The notes beneath the pieces were generated by a model. That model was given only the letters and a program-made list of their open reading frames with translations, did no database searches and had not been told where the DNA came from. A stretch of 64,000 nt of DNA from Echinicola arenosa (GTDB lineage: Bacteria; Bacteroidota; Bacteroidia; Cytophagales; Cyclobacteriaceae), in assembly GCF_014841125.1 (NCBI RefSeq), contig NZ_JACYTQ010000003.1, forward strand, positions 682,001 through 746,000, in the 5' to 3' direction. Positions 9,970 through 19,771 of this stretch are shown in pieces; the stretch's first letter is position 1, and the number at the start of each line of letters is the position of its first letter. The position numbers were made by a program, and so were the translations under genes.

Positions 9970-11007
9970 TTAAAATTTTAACACAATATGCTTATTACTA
10001 AGTTGATAGCTAAAGTTTTCAATATTGGACATGCTTTTGAGTACATTTTCTAGGGTTTGGTTTTCAAACTTTCCATTGAATTCCCAATCGCTTTTAGGGG
10101 CTCCAACAACGTCGATATCCACTCCATACCATTTCTGAAGTTTTTTGGTAACCTGTCTAAATGAGGCATTATTAAAAATGAGTTTTCCAGATTTCCATCC
10201 TACTTCTGTGTCAAGATCAAAAACATTGATTTCTGCTTGGTGTTCGGCATTTTGATATGCCAAGGCGAGCCCTGGTTTTAAGAGGTATGAAATACTGTCC
10301 TTTTGATGCTGCACAGCAACTTTTCCTGATACCAAAGCTATTTTTACTGTTTCCCGGCTGGAATGATTAATATTAAAAGATGTTCCTAAAGCAGTGGTCA
10401 AAAGGCCATTTGTCAAAACCTGAAATGGTTGATTGGGATTTTCGGAAACTTCAAAAAAACCTTCTCCCTCCAATTCCACCAACCTAACTGTAGAATCAAA
10501 ACTCTCTGGATACCTCAAGCTGCTTCCAGAGTTAAGCCAAACTATTGTTTGATCTGGAAGTCTAAAGTTTAATTTTTCTCCTTTATGCGTGGATTTCACC
10601 AGCCACTTTGTCTTAACTTGGTTCTGACCACTAGAATCTTCTCCTTTTAGACTTAAAAAAAGAATAGTAAGCAATACAGCTACTGCTAGAATAGCTGATA
10701 TTTTCCCAAAAATCCTGTTAGCATACCAACCTTGATTAGGAGAAAAATCTAACTCTGGACTCTCTTTCATTGAGGACATTTCTTGTTCTCTCAGCAAATT
10801 GGCGAACACTTCTTGCTTGAGTTCTTTTGAAGGAAGTTTAGATGGAAATTGTAGTCCCAAAATTATTTCACGAGCAAGCATCACATCCTTAACCCTTTCT
10901 GGATTTGCTGCCATCCAGCTCTTCCAAAAATTATCCAATTCCGTATTAGGAAATTTTACCCATCGGATAAACTCTAAATCTTCCAAAAGATCAGAAGCCT
11001 TACTCAT
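9970..11007 (-). CDS. FecR-family anti-sigma factor (locus 1)
   Basis: Inner-membrane anti-sigma/sigma-regulator that relays a periplasmic signal from the SusC STN domain to the adjacent ECF sigma factor. The ATG at 11007 (MSKASDLLEDLEFIRWVK) is preferred over the TTG at 11040. A cytoplasmic helical N-terminal part (about 1-85) is followed by one membrane segment (ISAILAVAVLLTILFLSL), then the periplasmic FecR domain (GEKLNFRLPDQTIVWLNSGS...RLVELEGEGFFEV...TSFNINH). A C-terminal DUF4974-type domain follows (LIFNNASFRQVTKKLQKWYG ... NQTLENVLKSMSNIENFSYQ). Order sigma-FecR-SusC is the standard arrangement. Confidence 0.95.
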   Translation of the reverse strand: MSKASDLLEDLEFIRWVKFPNTELDNFWKSWMAANPERVKDVMLAREIILGLQFPSKLPSKELKQEVFANLLREQEMSSMKESPELDFSPNQGWYANRIFGKISAILAVAVLLTILFLSLKGEDSSGQNQVKTKWLVKSTHKGEKLNFRLPDQTIVWLNSGSSLRYPESFDSTVRLVELEGEGFFEVSENPNQPFQVLTNGLLTTALGTSFNINHSSRETVKIALVSGKVAVQHQKDSISYLLKPGLALAYQNAEHQAEINVFDLDTEVGWKSGKLIFNNASFRQVTKKLQKWYGVDIDVVGAPKSDWEFNGKFENQTLENVLKSMSNIENFSYQLSNKHIVLKF

Positions 11008-11137
11008 TTTCTTGCTAAATTGTTTTACTAAGTAAAGCAAGAAAGAAGCAAAACAACGCCAAAAATAATCACTTTTTTTTAAGCGATTAACATTACTAAA
11101 ATATTATCCTAATATTAAATTACCGAATAAAATAAAC

Positions 11138-11785
11138 TCATATGGGCACATATAAAGAAAAAATTACTGGTAGAAAACCTGCCGAATTCCTCAGGCATCT
11201 CAATGCTTTATAAACCAAATCCCTAGCTGATTTAGCGTCACAAAGTTCCATTAGTTCAGACACTTGCTGATAAGACATTCCTTCGTAAAACACATAGTAT
11301 ATGGCTTCTCTTTTTCGGGGGCTGAGTTGCTGAATAGCACCATCAATCAACCTGGCCTTTTCAAGATCTATCTGTTTATTGATCAAGGTTTGCTCATGCG
11401 AAAAAGTAATGCCAAAACTATCCTGAAGCACCAATTCTTCCCTTTGGCCTTCCCAAACCTTAAACTGCTTGAATATTTTTCTTTTTAGGCATTTGAAAAG
11501 ATAAAACTTGATTGAGTCAGTATTGCCCAATCCTCTACAGTTTTTTTTCAAATCTAAAAACACATCCTGAATGGCGTCTTTAACCAAGTCTTCATTGTCT
11601 TTTATTCTGATTCCATAACTAAACAAACTATTAAAATACTTTTTGTAAATGTTCAAAAAAGCAGCATTGCTTCCGTCTTTAAATGCTTGCCACATCTCAG
11701 TATCATTTGAATACGGAATCAGAAGATTATTCCGAGAAACCTTTCTTTCCGGAATAGGGATCGGGGTTGTTAGGTGATTTTTCAT
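11138..11785 (-). CDS. ECF RNA polymerase sigma factor (locus 1)
   Basis: Directs RNA polymerase to the SusCD locus when released by its FecR partner. At 215 aa it has sigma region 2 (about 35-115: AAFLNIYKKYFNSLFSYG... DLVKDAIQDVFLDL) and region 4 (about 150-200: LSPRKREAIYYVFYEGMSYQ... SARDLVYKALRCLR) with the helix-turn-helix. This is the Bacteroidetes FecI-like sigma-70 type. The N-terminal extension before region 2 (about 25 aa, Pro-rich) is not conserved in such proteins as far as I can tell. It starts the first PUL transcript; FecR follows after 130 bp. Confidence 0.94.
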   Translation of the reverse strand: MKNHLTTPIPIPERKVSRNNLLIPYSNDTEMWQAFKDGSNAAFLNIYKKYFNSLFSYGIRIKDNEDLVKDAIQDVFLDLKKNCRGLGNTDSIKFYLFKCLKRKIFKQFKVWEGQREELVLQDSFGITFSHEQTLINKQIDLEKARLIDGAIQQLSPRKREAIYYVFYEGMSYQQVSELMELCDAKSARDLVYKALRCLRNSAGFLPVIFSLYVPI

Positions 11786-12241
11786 TTGGGTTTGGGTTTA
11801 ATGTCATTTAAATTAAAGAATATTTCCGCTCATTTAAAACCTAATCCCTTTAAATGAATGTTACTCATAGAAAAAACTAACTATTTGCTTTTGCTAATAC
11901 GATTTTCCAATTGAACTCATTGGTTTCAAGGATTAAGTTTTATATATACAGAATGGGTGAACTTATAACATAAAAAAAAGATTTTCTCCACTACCGATTA
12001 TCCAAAAAATTCAACTTAAAAAGTCAATACCCTTACAAAATAAAACGCTGTAAAATTAAATTTTACAGCGTTTCAACCCATTAATTTATAACCACTTATC
12101 AGTTCTATAAATTTTTATTTCAAATATCTAAACAATCGCTCCACAGATTTAAATCTTCATTTCTTTAGTCAGCGTTAGATGATTAAAGATTTGTCTATTT
12201 TTGATAGACCCATTTAAAATTTGGTTTTTGGTTCAATCAAT
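11786..12241. other. Intergenic region between PUL 2 end and PUL 1 sigma gene
   Basis: A 456-bp AT-rich gap that should contain the promoter of the sigma gene and the end of the GH95 transcript. The only clear structure is the palindromic hairpin at 12043-12073. Confidence 0.6.
12043..12073 (-). terminator. Terminator after GH95 gene
   Basis: A perfect 31-nt palindrome with 15-bp arms (aaacgctgtaaaatt and its complement) centred at 12058. In minus-strand direction it is followed by TATTTTG. It lies about 170 bp after the GH95 stop and probably ends the second PUL operon. Confidence 0.75.
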
Positions 12242-14728
12242 TTACTGCAGTCTATAGGTTTCGCCTGTAACTGTCTCAAAAGAAACAACTTGATCCTCCA
12301 TACTGGAATTTTTTGAAATGAGTTTACCTTGGTGATCATAAACTGTCATTTGGGGAGGTAGCAAAACAGATGCATTTCCTCCTTTTTCGGAGGTTATTGT
12401 TGCTGACTGTAATCGTCCTCTTTCCCATTCAAAATCTACTGAAAAGCCACCTCTTGCCTTCATTCCAGCTACTCTTCCTTTTTGCCAGCTTTCATCACTT
12501 GGTAAAGCAGGCAAAAAACGCATAACTTCTTCATCTCCATGGCTTTGAAAAAGCATTTCCACTATCCCAGCTGTTCCACCAAAATTACCATCAATCTGAA
12601 ATGGAGGATGAGCACAAAATAAATTAGGGTAAGTTCCACCGTTACTCATTACGATTTTCTTTCCATCTCCACCTGCAGGTTGAAGTAACTTCTTCAACAA
12701 CAACAAAGCATGGTCTCCATCTCCCAAGCGCGCCCAAAAGTTAATCTTCCATGCCCTACTCCAACCTGTTCCATCATCACCTCTTTGGATTAATGTCTCC
12801 TTTACTGCTTTAGCCAGGTCAGGGGTTCCCCAAGGCGTGATTTCATCATATGGATGAAGGCCATATAAATGTGAAACGTGCCGGTGATGTGGGTCAGCAT
12901 CATCCCAATCATGTAACCACTCATTCAAATCTCCTTTGACTCCTATTTGGTTTGGAGCCAGACGACCTCTGACTTCCGATAACTGCTCTGCAAACTTTTG
13001 GTCCACTCCCAAAATCTGAGCAGCCTCAATTGTATTTCCAAATACCTCTCTACAGATCTGCATATCCATAGTAGGCCCCATTACGGTATGTCCGCGATAG
13101 CCATTTGGTTTGACATAAGTGTTTTCTGGTGAGTTGGAAGGAGCAGTGACCAAATAATTATGTTCCGGTTCTTCTATCAAAATAGAGGACAAAAATTCCG
13201 ATGCTCCTTTCAGTACAGGATAGTATTGCTTTAAAAAAACAGTATCTCTCGAATAGCTAAAATGCTCCCATATATGTTCTGTCAACCAAGCTCCTCCGCT
13301 CATCGTAGAACCCCAACTCGCTCCCTCCCCAGGAGAAGTAAAGTACCACGGATTACTGATCACATGTGCCACCCAACCTGAAGCATCATAGTAGGCCTTG
13401 GCAGACTTCTCTCCATTTTTTACCAGGTTTGCTGTAAAATGATGCAATGGCTCGGTAAGATCCCCCAACCCAACTGGTTCTGCTGGCCAATAATTCATCT
13501 GGACATTGATATCCAAATGATAATCACCATTCCATGGTGCTTGATACTCCGTAGCCCATATTCCCTGCAAATTAGCTGGCAATTGACCGGGCTGGGAGGA
13601 AGAAATCAAAAGGTACCGGCCAAAATTATAGTAAAGTACAGGAAGTTGGGAATCTCTTTCTCCTTGCGCATACCTTTGGAGACGCTCTGGAGTGGATAAG
13701 TTTATATTATTCTGCTTTGTAATCAATTCAAAAATATTCCTATTGTAATATTCCTGATAAGATTGAAGCTGTCGTGCTTCAATTTTTGCAATATCAAGGG
13801 CATCTAAATGTTCCCTTACACTTAGAGTTGGGTCTTTTCCTCTTTTAGCAGGATCACCAATCAGGTAGTCTGTAGAGGTAGTCAAAATGATCATGCATTC
13901 ATCAGCATCCTTCACTTTTATTTGATTATCTACCGCTTCACTACTTCCCCCTTTATTGATTATTATGACTTGAGAAGAAAACCTCATGCCTTCTTTATCA
14001 CCATTTGGAAGTTGTCCCTCCAATAAAAGACTTTTATCACCTACACTCTTAGTGCTGGCATTTTCTTTCCTATCCAATCCGATTTTAATATTGATTGACT
14101 TGGATTGGGAAGCGCTAAGCTTCACCACGATCACATTATCGGCAATACTGGCCATTACTTCTTCTGTAAATGTTTTTCCACCTCTGGTCCAGGTAGTGCT
14201 TGCTTTAGCTTTTGACAAATCCAACACTCGGGAGTAATTTTCGAAAGCCTTTAAAGTATCTGACCACATAATCCAGAGATCCCCAAGGGTCTGATAACTT
14301 CCATAAGCAACATTGGCTCCATTTCCATGTCCTGATCCATCTCCTGCACTTACAAAGTGTTGGGAAAGCAGTTTTTCTGCAGCTTGGTTACTTCCTTCCA
14401 ATAATAGCTGTTGTATCTGTTCCAAATATTGGTGGGCATTTTCTCGATCTGCCTCCTGAACTCCCCCTGACCAAAGTGACTTGTCGTTGATCACGATACG
14501 TTCTTTGTTTGGGTTTCCAAAGACCATCCCTCCAATCTGACCAGTACCGACTGGAAGAGATTCTATATAGCTTTTTGCAGGTGCCTTAAACAGTAAATGC
14601 TCCGCTTGATTTTGGGCTATAGAGAGGTTGGCTTGACAAAGAATAATGGCCGTAAAAATAGCCAGTTTAATTGTTGATGTTTTCAAGGTTGATTTGATTT
14701 TAATTGGATCCAAAATAGGAAAGCCCAT
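12242..14728 (-). CDS. GH95 alpha-L-fucosidase/alpha-L-galactosidase
   Basis: Inverting exo-glycosidase removing terminal alpha-L-fucose (or L-galactose). The family is recognised from the N-terminal domain (FKAPAKSYIESLPVGTGQIG, KERIVINDKSLWSGG), the (alpha/alpha)6 barrel, and conserved stretches QGIWATEYQAPWNGDYHLDI, INVQMNYWPAEP, the acid-bearing PSNSPEN (Glu about residue 535) and FQIDGNFGGTAGIVEML. The first position of the catalytic Asn pair region reads D-I-N rather than the N-I-N I associate with characterised fucosidases, so linkage or sugar preference may differ. The ATG at 14728 is preferred to the TTG at 14740. A signal peptide ends near LSIAQ. The gene follows SusD by about 50 bp, as the catalytic member of the second locus. 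Confidence 0.93.
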   Translation of the reverse strand: MGFPILDPIKIKSTLKTSTIKLAIFTAIILCQANLSIAQNQAEHLLFKAPAKSYIESLPVGTGQIGGMVFGNPNKERIVINDKSLWSGGVQEADRENAHQYLEQIQQLLLEGSNQAAEKLLSQHFVSAGDGSGHGNGANVAYGSYQTLGDLWIMWSDTLKAFENYSRVLDLSKAKASTTWTRGGKTFTEEVMASIADNVIVVKLSASQSKSINIKIGLDRKENASTKSVGDKSLLLEGQLPNGDKEGMRFSSQVIIINKGGSSEAVDNQIKVKDADECMIILTTSTDYLIGDPAKRGKDPTLSVREHLDALDIAKIEARQLQSYQEYYNRNIFELITKQNNINLSTPERLQRYAQGERDSQLPVLYYNFGRYLLISSSQPGQLPANLQGIWATEYQAPWNGDYHLDINVQMNYWPAEPVGLGDLTEPLHHFTANLVKNGEKSAKAYYDASGWVAHVISNPWYFTSPGEGASWGSTMSGGAWLTEHIWEHFSYSRDTVFLKQYYPVLKGASEFLSSILIEEPEHNYLVTAPSNSPENTYVKPNGYRGHTVMGPTMDMQICREVFGNTIEAAQILGVDQKFAEQLSEVRGRLAPNQIGVKGDLNEWLHDWDDADPHHRHVSHLYGLHPYDEITPWGTPDLAKAVKETLIQRGDDGTGWSRAWKINFWARLGDGDHALLLLKKLLQPAGGDGKKIVMSNGGTYPNLFCAHPPFQIDGNFGGTAGIVEMLFQSHGDEEVMRFLPALPSDESWQKGRVAGMKARGGFSVDFEWERGRLQSATITSEKGGNASVLLPPQMTVYDHQGKLISKNSSMEDQVVSFETVTGETYRLQ

Positions 14729-14775
14729 GACTTGTATCAAAAGACTTTCCTAAATTAATTATCTGTTATTAAAGG

Positions 14776-16293
14776 TCAATAATCAGGGTTTTGCTCCAAT
14801 ACCCCATTACTTTTATCAATTTCAGATTGAGGTAATGGCCATTGATAAAATCGTTCTTCAAAATGGTATGGAATAATCCCATCATCAACATTGTTCAGAA
14901 CTTCTTCGGCTATTTTCCAACGCTTAAGGTCATAATATCTCAGCCCTTCAAATGCTAACTCTATCCTACGTTCATGCCGGATGCTTTCCCTCATTTCTTC
15001 TTGGGAAATTCCAGCCGGAATGTTTGGCATATCAGATCTTTCACGAACTTCATTGATTGCATTATAAACATTTATAGTGGGACCAGAGAGTTCATTTTCT
15101 AGTTCGGCGTACATCAAAAGAACATCTGCATACCGTAACATTACCCAGTCCTGTTCACTTCTGGTTGAATAGCCATAAGGAATTAGCTCTGGTGTCAGGA
15201 ATTTCTTCACTCCAAATCCAGTTGGTCGATTATTGGAAGGCCTGTGCTCATTACCTCCTCCCCAATCCACATAATCCACAAAGATGGTTTGGAGCAATCT
15301 TGGGTCCCTATTTTCATATGGATTATCAAGGTCGGTCATTGGAGACTCCCCAAAGGCCATCCCATCCTCGTATTCAAAATCATCCACCAAATTCTGCAAA
15401 GGGCTCACCACTAGCCAATCACCAAACCATTGGTCCATGGCTGTTGCATTGTCAGGAGCTAGGAATTTTACGGAGAAAATAATTTCTTCATTCCCTTCCT
15501 GTGATCCCGTTCTAAATACGCTTTCCACATCATCTACCAAACGGTACTGTCCATCCATTAAATCGGCGGCCAACAGTTTTGCCTCTTCCAAAACACTTGT
15601 TACAGCTTCTCCTGAATTATCATAAGCATTGTACATCAAAGCCCTCAACAATAATGCTTGGGCAGAGGACTTCACTGAATGGCCTCCAGCATTATAATAA
15701 GGCTCTCCCTGCAATTGTGAAATAGCTTCTGTAAGGTCTGATTTCATTTGTTCAAAAACCTCTTCTGAAGTGTTCTTGGCCTGGAACTGATCTTCAAGGT
15801 TCAATGGTTGTGTCACCACAGGAACAGAACCATAAGTCATATAAAGTTGAAAATAGAAGAAGCCCCTAATGAACTTTGCTTCTCCTTCATACTGGCTTTT
15901 GGTTGTGGCATCAATGTCAGTGCCTTCATAGGTTTCCAATTTGTCCAGAAAGATATTTACCCTGGCAATTCCCTGATAGGCTGTCGAATAAATGGATGAA
16001 ATATAGCCCCCAGAAGAGGGGAAGATATTTCCTTGTACTATTCCATTGCTTCCCCAATAGTTATGTTGCCCATAGCCATTGTCTGTCAGCGCGTCCCAGT
16101 TGGGAGCACCAAAGGTATACAAATCCCCTTGGAGCGAACCATATGCAGCTGTCAGTGCATTGTCGAAGTCACTCTTTGTTTGCCAAAATACATCAGCAGA
16201 AAGTTGATCAGTTGGGTTTCTATCCAAATAGCCATCACAGCCATTAAGGCTCAATGCCCCAACCAAAGCAAGATATATTGGTAATTTTTTCAT
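14776..16293 (-). CDS. SusD/RagB-family glycan-binding lipoprotein (locus 2)
   Basis: Surface glycan-binding partner of the SusC just upstream. Starting at the ATG at 16293 (MKKLPIYLALVGALSLNGC; the TTG at 16302 only adds three residues), the lipobox Cys is followed by DGYLDRNPTDQLS. Family hallmarks are EAKFIRGFFYFQLYMTYGSV, MLRYADVLLMYAELENEL and the C-terminal IRHERRIELAFEGLRYYDLK with WPLPQSEIDKSNG near the end. About 505 aa, normal length. The start is 23 bp after the SusC stop. It is only distantly similar to the locus-1 SusD, so the two loci probably bind different oligosaccharides. Confidence 0.96.
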   Translation of the reverse strand: MKKLPIYLALVGALSLNGCDGYLDRNPTDQLSADVFWQTKSDFDNALTAAYGSLQGDLYTFGAPNWDALTDNGYGQHNYWGSNGIVQGNIFPSSGGYISSIYSTAYQGIARVNIFLDKLETYEGTDIDATTKSQYEGEAKFIRGFFYFQLYMTYGSVPVVTQPLNLEDQFQAKNTSEEVFEQMKSDLTEAISQLQGEPYYNAGGHSVKSSAQALLLRALMYNAYDNSGEAVTSVLEEAKLLAADLMDGQYRLVDDVESVFRTGSQEGNEEIIFSVKFLAPDNATAMDQWFGDWLVVSPLQNLVDDFEYEDGMAFGESPMTDLDNPYENRDPRLLQTIFVDYVDWGGGNEHRPSNNRPTGFGVKKFLTPELIPYGYSTRSEQDWVMLRYADVLLMYAELENELSGPTINVYNAINEVRERSDMPNIPAGISQEEMRESIRHERRIELAFEGLRYYDLKRWKIAEEVLNNVDDGIIPYHFEERFYQWPLPQSEIDKSNGVLEQNPDY

Positions 16294-16316
16294 GGTTATC
16301 AAATTTGGGTTTGTAA

Positions 16317-19300
16317 TTATAGTTGTACTTGTAATCCGAAAGAATAGATTCTATTCTGAGGATAGTTAACGAAATTACCATTACCTCCGCGCTCTGGATC
16401 AAGTCCAGGATATTGGGTAAAGGTGGCCAAATTGTCTCCAGAAAAGTAAACTCTCAATTTATTGATATTCAACCTTTCCAAAACAGCTTCTGAAAAGCTA
16501 TAGCCTAGCACAAGATTCTTCAACCTTAGGTAAGAAGCATCTTCCAAATAATATGAAGATGTTCTACTGATCTTTCCAGAGTCATTCCATCCCCAATACA
16601 TCCTAGGCATAGTTGTCGAAGGATTTTCAGGTGTCCATCGATCTCTCCATTCCACAGTAGGAGGTGCACCTTGAATAAAAGGTATCGTTCCCCAGTTATT
16701 GACATAAATATCTCGGTCATGGACCCCTTGGAAAAAGGCAGAAAGGTCAAATCCTTTCCAAGAAGCATTGAAGTTAAATGAATATTCAAATTTCGGAAAA
16801 GGATTACCTAGTACTACCCGGTCATCATTATCTATGACTCCATCATTATTTTGGTCTTTATAGCGAATATCGCCTGGAACAGTGTTATCGTTAAACTGTT
16901 TTGGAGCATTGTTAACCTCCTCATCAGTTTGAAAGATTCCCTCCATTTCCAACATATAGAAACTTCCCCATGGTAAACCTTCCCGGTATATCTGATAGCC
17001 ACTGATTTCCTCTGCTCCAAACTCTACCAACTCATTTCTAAATCGATCAATAAAGAAACCTACTTCATAATTAAGTCCCTCAAGACTGCCTCCTTTAATA
17101 AAATTCCTATAATTAAAATTGACTTCTAAACCGGTATTTTGCATCACACCGTCATTGATAGTCGGTGGTGAAAGTCCAACCACTCCAGTTAATTGAGAGC
17201 TTCGTAGGATATCAGAAGTCGTTTTTCTATACCAATCCACGGTTACATTTAACCCATCAAATACCATTAAGTCCATTCCTATATCCGTAATCTTGGTGGT
17301 TTCCCATTTAATGGCAGGATTGGACAGTCTGGTTTGGGCCACACCAGTAGCTAAATCACTGTTGTCATACGGGTAAGCACCTGTAAAAACCAGTATATCT
17401 TGATACGGGTAGATCCCGATATTTTGGTTTCCCAATTCTCCATAAGAGGCCCTGAACTTCAAATCATTTAACCAGTTGACATTTCCATCTGCTATAAAAG
17501 ATTCTTCAGAAACTCTCCAGCCCGCTGACACAGAAGGAAAAACACCCCATCGGTTATCCGGGTTCAAGCGGCTCGTTCCATCATATCTAAGATTGGCTTC
17601 AATCAAATATCTTTCATCAAAATTATACCCCAATCTTCCAAAGAACGATTGGATGGCCCATTCTTCACTTGATCCAGATGCATTTTGGACTGCTGGGCTT
17701 CCTGCATTCAGCTCTTGCAAAAGGTTACTTGAAAATCTTTCCCTATAGCCGATCAAGAATTCATACTTATTGTATTCTTGACTGTAACCTGCCTGAAAGT
17801 TAAAATGATGCACATCTGAAATGGACTTTTCATAAGCCAAATATGAAAATAGGTTGGCATAGATATTTTCATTGGAATTGACGTTTAGTCCTCTTCCCCC
17901 AACATCCAAATCAGTCATAAAGTCTCCAGTCAGGTAGTTGTATAAAGGCACTTCAGGTCTCCAATCTTTTGATTTGTTGAAATCAGCAATGATAGCTCCT
18001 TTGGTATACCATCTTAGGCCGGGAGCTAACTCAAACTCTGTCCATGCCTGGGCATTAATGGAATGATCCACCAACCTGTTCAAGACACCATTTTCGACTA
18101 TTGCTACAGGGTTTTTATTGTTACTCTCAAAATCAAAAGCCTTGTAGGTATATCTACCGGATCCATCTGGTAAAACGGGTCCATAAGTAGGGGCTTGGCT
18201 CAATGTGCTCAAAAAAGTATCCACTGCTCCCTGTCTTGGGTTTTCTCGCTCTCCTCTTTGTAAGGATAGATTTGTACCAAATCGAATCTTTTCATTTAAG
18301 CCAGAGCTGAGGTTAATTCTAAAATTATAACGCTCGTAATTAAATCCTTTCATCACCCCTTCTTGGTTTACATAACCGAGGGAAACATTGTACGTCGTCA
18401 AGTTCTCTCCACCATTAAAGGACAAGTAATGATTTTGGGTAGCAGCAGGATTAAATATTATATCCAACCAATCGGTATTTGGATATTGCTGCCTATCTGT
18501 GGCATTCCTATATAAATCGATTTGTTCTTGGGTATATTGTCCTGAACTTATCCCACTATTGGTTTTGGCCTCATTCCAAAGTTCCATATACTCGGCGGAA
18601 TTCGTAATGAAATCAGGCATTCTGGAAGGAGTGTAAATCCCAACATTTCCATGATAGTCAATTTTCAAACCTCCTTTTGATCCTTTCTTAGTGGTTACCA
18701 ATATCACTCCATTGGCGGCCCTTGAACCATAAATAGAGGCTGATGCTGCATCTTTCAATACAGAAACATTCTCAATATCATTGGGATTTATATCCGAAAG
18801 ACTGCCTTCTACCCCATCGATAAGTACCAATGGGTTTGAACCAGCCCCACTAAAAGTACCTTGTCCTCTGATTTGTATGCCAAGGCCTTCATCACCTGGC
18901 TGACCTGAGTTTTGAACGACCCTCACCCCCGGCATTCTCCCTTGAAGCATGGACGCAGCATTGGTCACAGGCCTTTTGGCCAGTACTTCCCCGTCCACAT
19001 CTGCTACAGCTCCGGTTACATTCACTTTCTTCTGTGTCCCATAACCCACTACCACTACTTCATCTAGCCCTTGCAAATCTTCCTCTAAGGTTACGCTAAG
19101 TGTTGTCCGATTACCAACTACTATTTCTTGGTCTTTATAGCCAACAAAGGAAATTACCAAGACTGCATCATTATCCGGTACATCGATTGTGAATTTCCCA
19201 TCAATGTCGGTCGCTGTTCCACGACTGGTTCCCTTAATACTAACAGTAGCTCCTGGAATTGCCTGGTTGTCGACAGCAGAAATAACTATACCACTTACAG

Positions 19301-19703
19301 TTTTATCCACCACTATTTCTATCCTTTCACTGCTATCCTTTTGTTTGGAAACATGGATAGTATTGTTGATACTTTTAAATTTTAACTTGGCCTTTAATGA
19401 AAGTTCCTCCAAGACTGACAGCAAAGTTCCATTATTATAATCCAAACTCTGTGGAGTCAATTCTCCAAGTTCTGTTCGCTCATAGGAGAAACCATAGCCT
19501 GTCTTTTCTTCTATCTCATCGAAGATAGAGTACACGGACTTATCCTTGACATGAATACTTAAAAAAACTTGGTCTAAGTCTTTTCGTTGCCAGTTATCCG
19601 AACGGGCTAAAGCAAATTGGAAGGAACTTCCAAGAAAGGTTACAAAGAACATAAAAAGCATCAGCTTACGTCCTTCTTTTTTGATGGGTATTTTCTGTTT
19701 CAT
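16317..19703 (-). CDS. SusC/RagA-family TonB-dependent transporter with STN domain (locus 2)
   Basis: Outer-membrane TonB-dependent importer. A signal peptide (1-34) is followed by an STN domain (about 48-118: VFLSIHVKDKSVYSIFDEIE), a carboxypeptidase-like domain (about 137-205: IPGATVSIKGTSRGTATDID), the TonB-box region DEVVVVGYGTQKKVNVTGAV (about 214-233), the plug (SMLQGRMPGVRVVQNSGQPG) and a barrel ending NRIYSFGLQVQL. 1128 aa is full length. The STN domain pairs with the FecR and ECF sigma encoded upstream, so this locus should be independently induced by its own glycan. Confidence 0.97.
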   Translation of the reverse strand: MKQKIPIKKEGRKLMLFMFFVTFLGSSFQFALARSDNWQRKDLDQVFLSIHVKDKSVYSIFDEIEEKTGYGFSYERTELGELTPQSLDYNNGTLLSVLEELSLKAKLKFKSINNTIHVSKQKDSSERIEIVVDKTVSGIVISAVDNQAIPGATVSIKGTSRGTATDIDGKFTIDVPDNDAVLVISFVGYKDQEIVVGNRTTLSVTLEEDLQGLDEVVVVGYGTQKKVNVTGAVADVDGEVLAKRPVTNAASMLQGRMPGVRVVQNSGQPGDEGLGIQIRGQGTFSGAGSNPLVLIDGVEGSLSDINPNDIENVSVLKDAASASIYGSRAANGVILVTTKKGSKGGLKIDYHGNVGIYTPSRMPDFITNSAEYMELWNEAKTNSGISSGQYTQEQIDLYRNATDRQQYPNTDWLDIIFNPAATQNHYLSFNGGENLTTYNVSLGYVNQEGVMKGFNYERYNFRINLSSGLNEKIRFGTNLSLQRGERENPRQGAVDTFLSTLSQAPTYGPVLPDGSGRYTYKAFDFESNNKNPVAIVENGVLNRLVDHSINAQAWTEFELAPGLRWYTKGAIIADFNKSKDWRPEVPLYNYLTGDFMTDLDVGGRGLNVNSNENIYANLFSYLAYEKSISDVHHFNFQAGYSQEYNKYEFLIGYRERFSSNLLQELNAGSPAVQNASGSSEEWAIQSFFGRLGYNFDERYLIEANLRYDGTSRLNPDNRWGVFPSVSAGWRVSEESFIADGNVNWLNDLKFRASYGELGNQNIGIYPYQDILVFTGAYPYDNSDLATGVAQTRLSNPAIKWETTKITDIGMDLMVFDGLNVTVDWYRKTTSDILRSSQLTGVVGLSPPTINDGVMQNTGLEVNFNYRNFIKGGSLEGLNYEVGFFIDRFRNELVEFGAEEISGYQIYREGLPWGSFYMLEMEGIFQTDEEVNNAPKQFNDNTVPGDIRYKDQNNDGVIDNDDRVVLGNPFPKFEYSFNFNASWKGFDLSAFFQGVHDRDIYVNNWGTIPFIQGAPPTVEWRDRWTPENPSTTMPRMYWGWNDSGKISRTSSYYLEDASYLRLKNLVLGYSFSEAVLERLNINKLRVYFSGDNLATFTQYPGLDPERGGNGNFVNYPQNRIYSFGLQVQL

Positions 19704-19771
19704 AATCTATTGGGTTAATTGAAAACTGTTTTATTACAATGTAAACCAGCTGGCCAACTGAATTTATTTCA

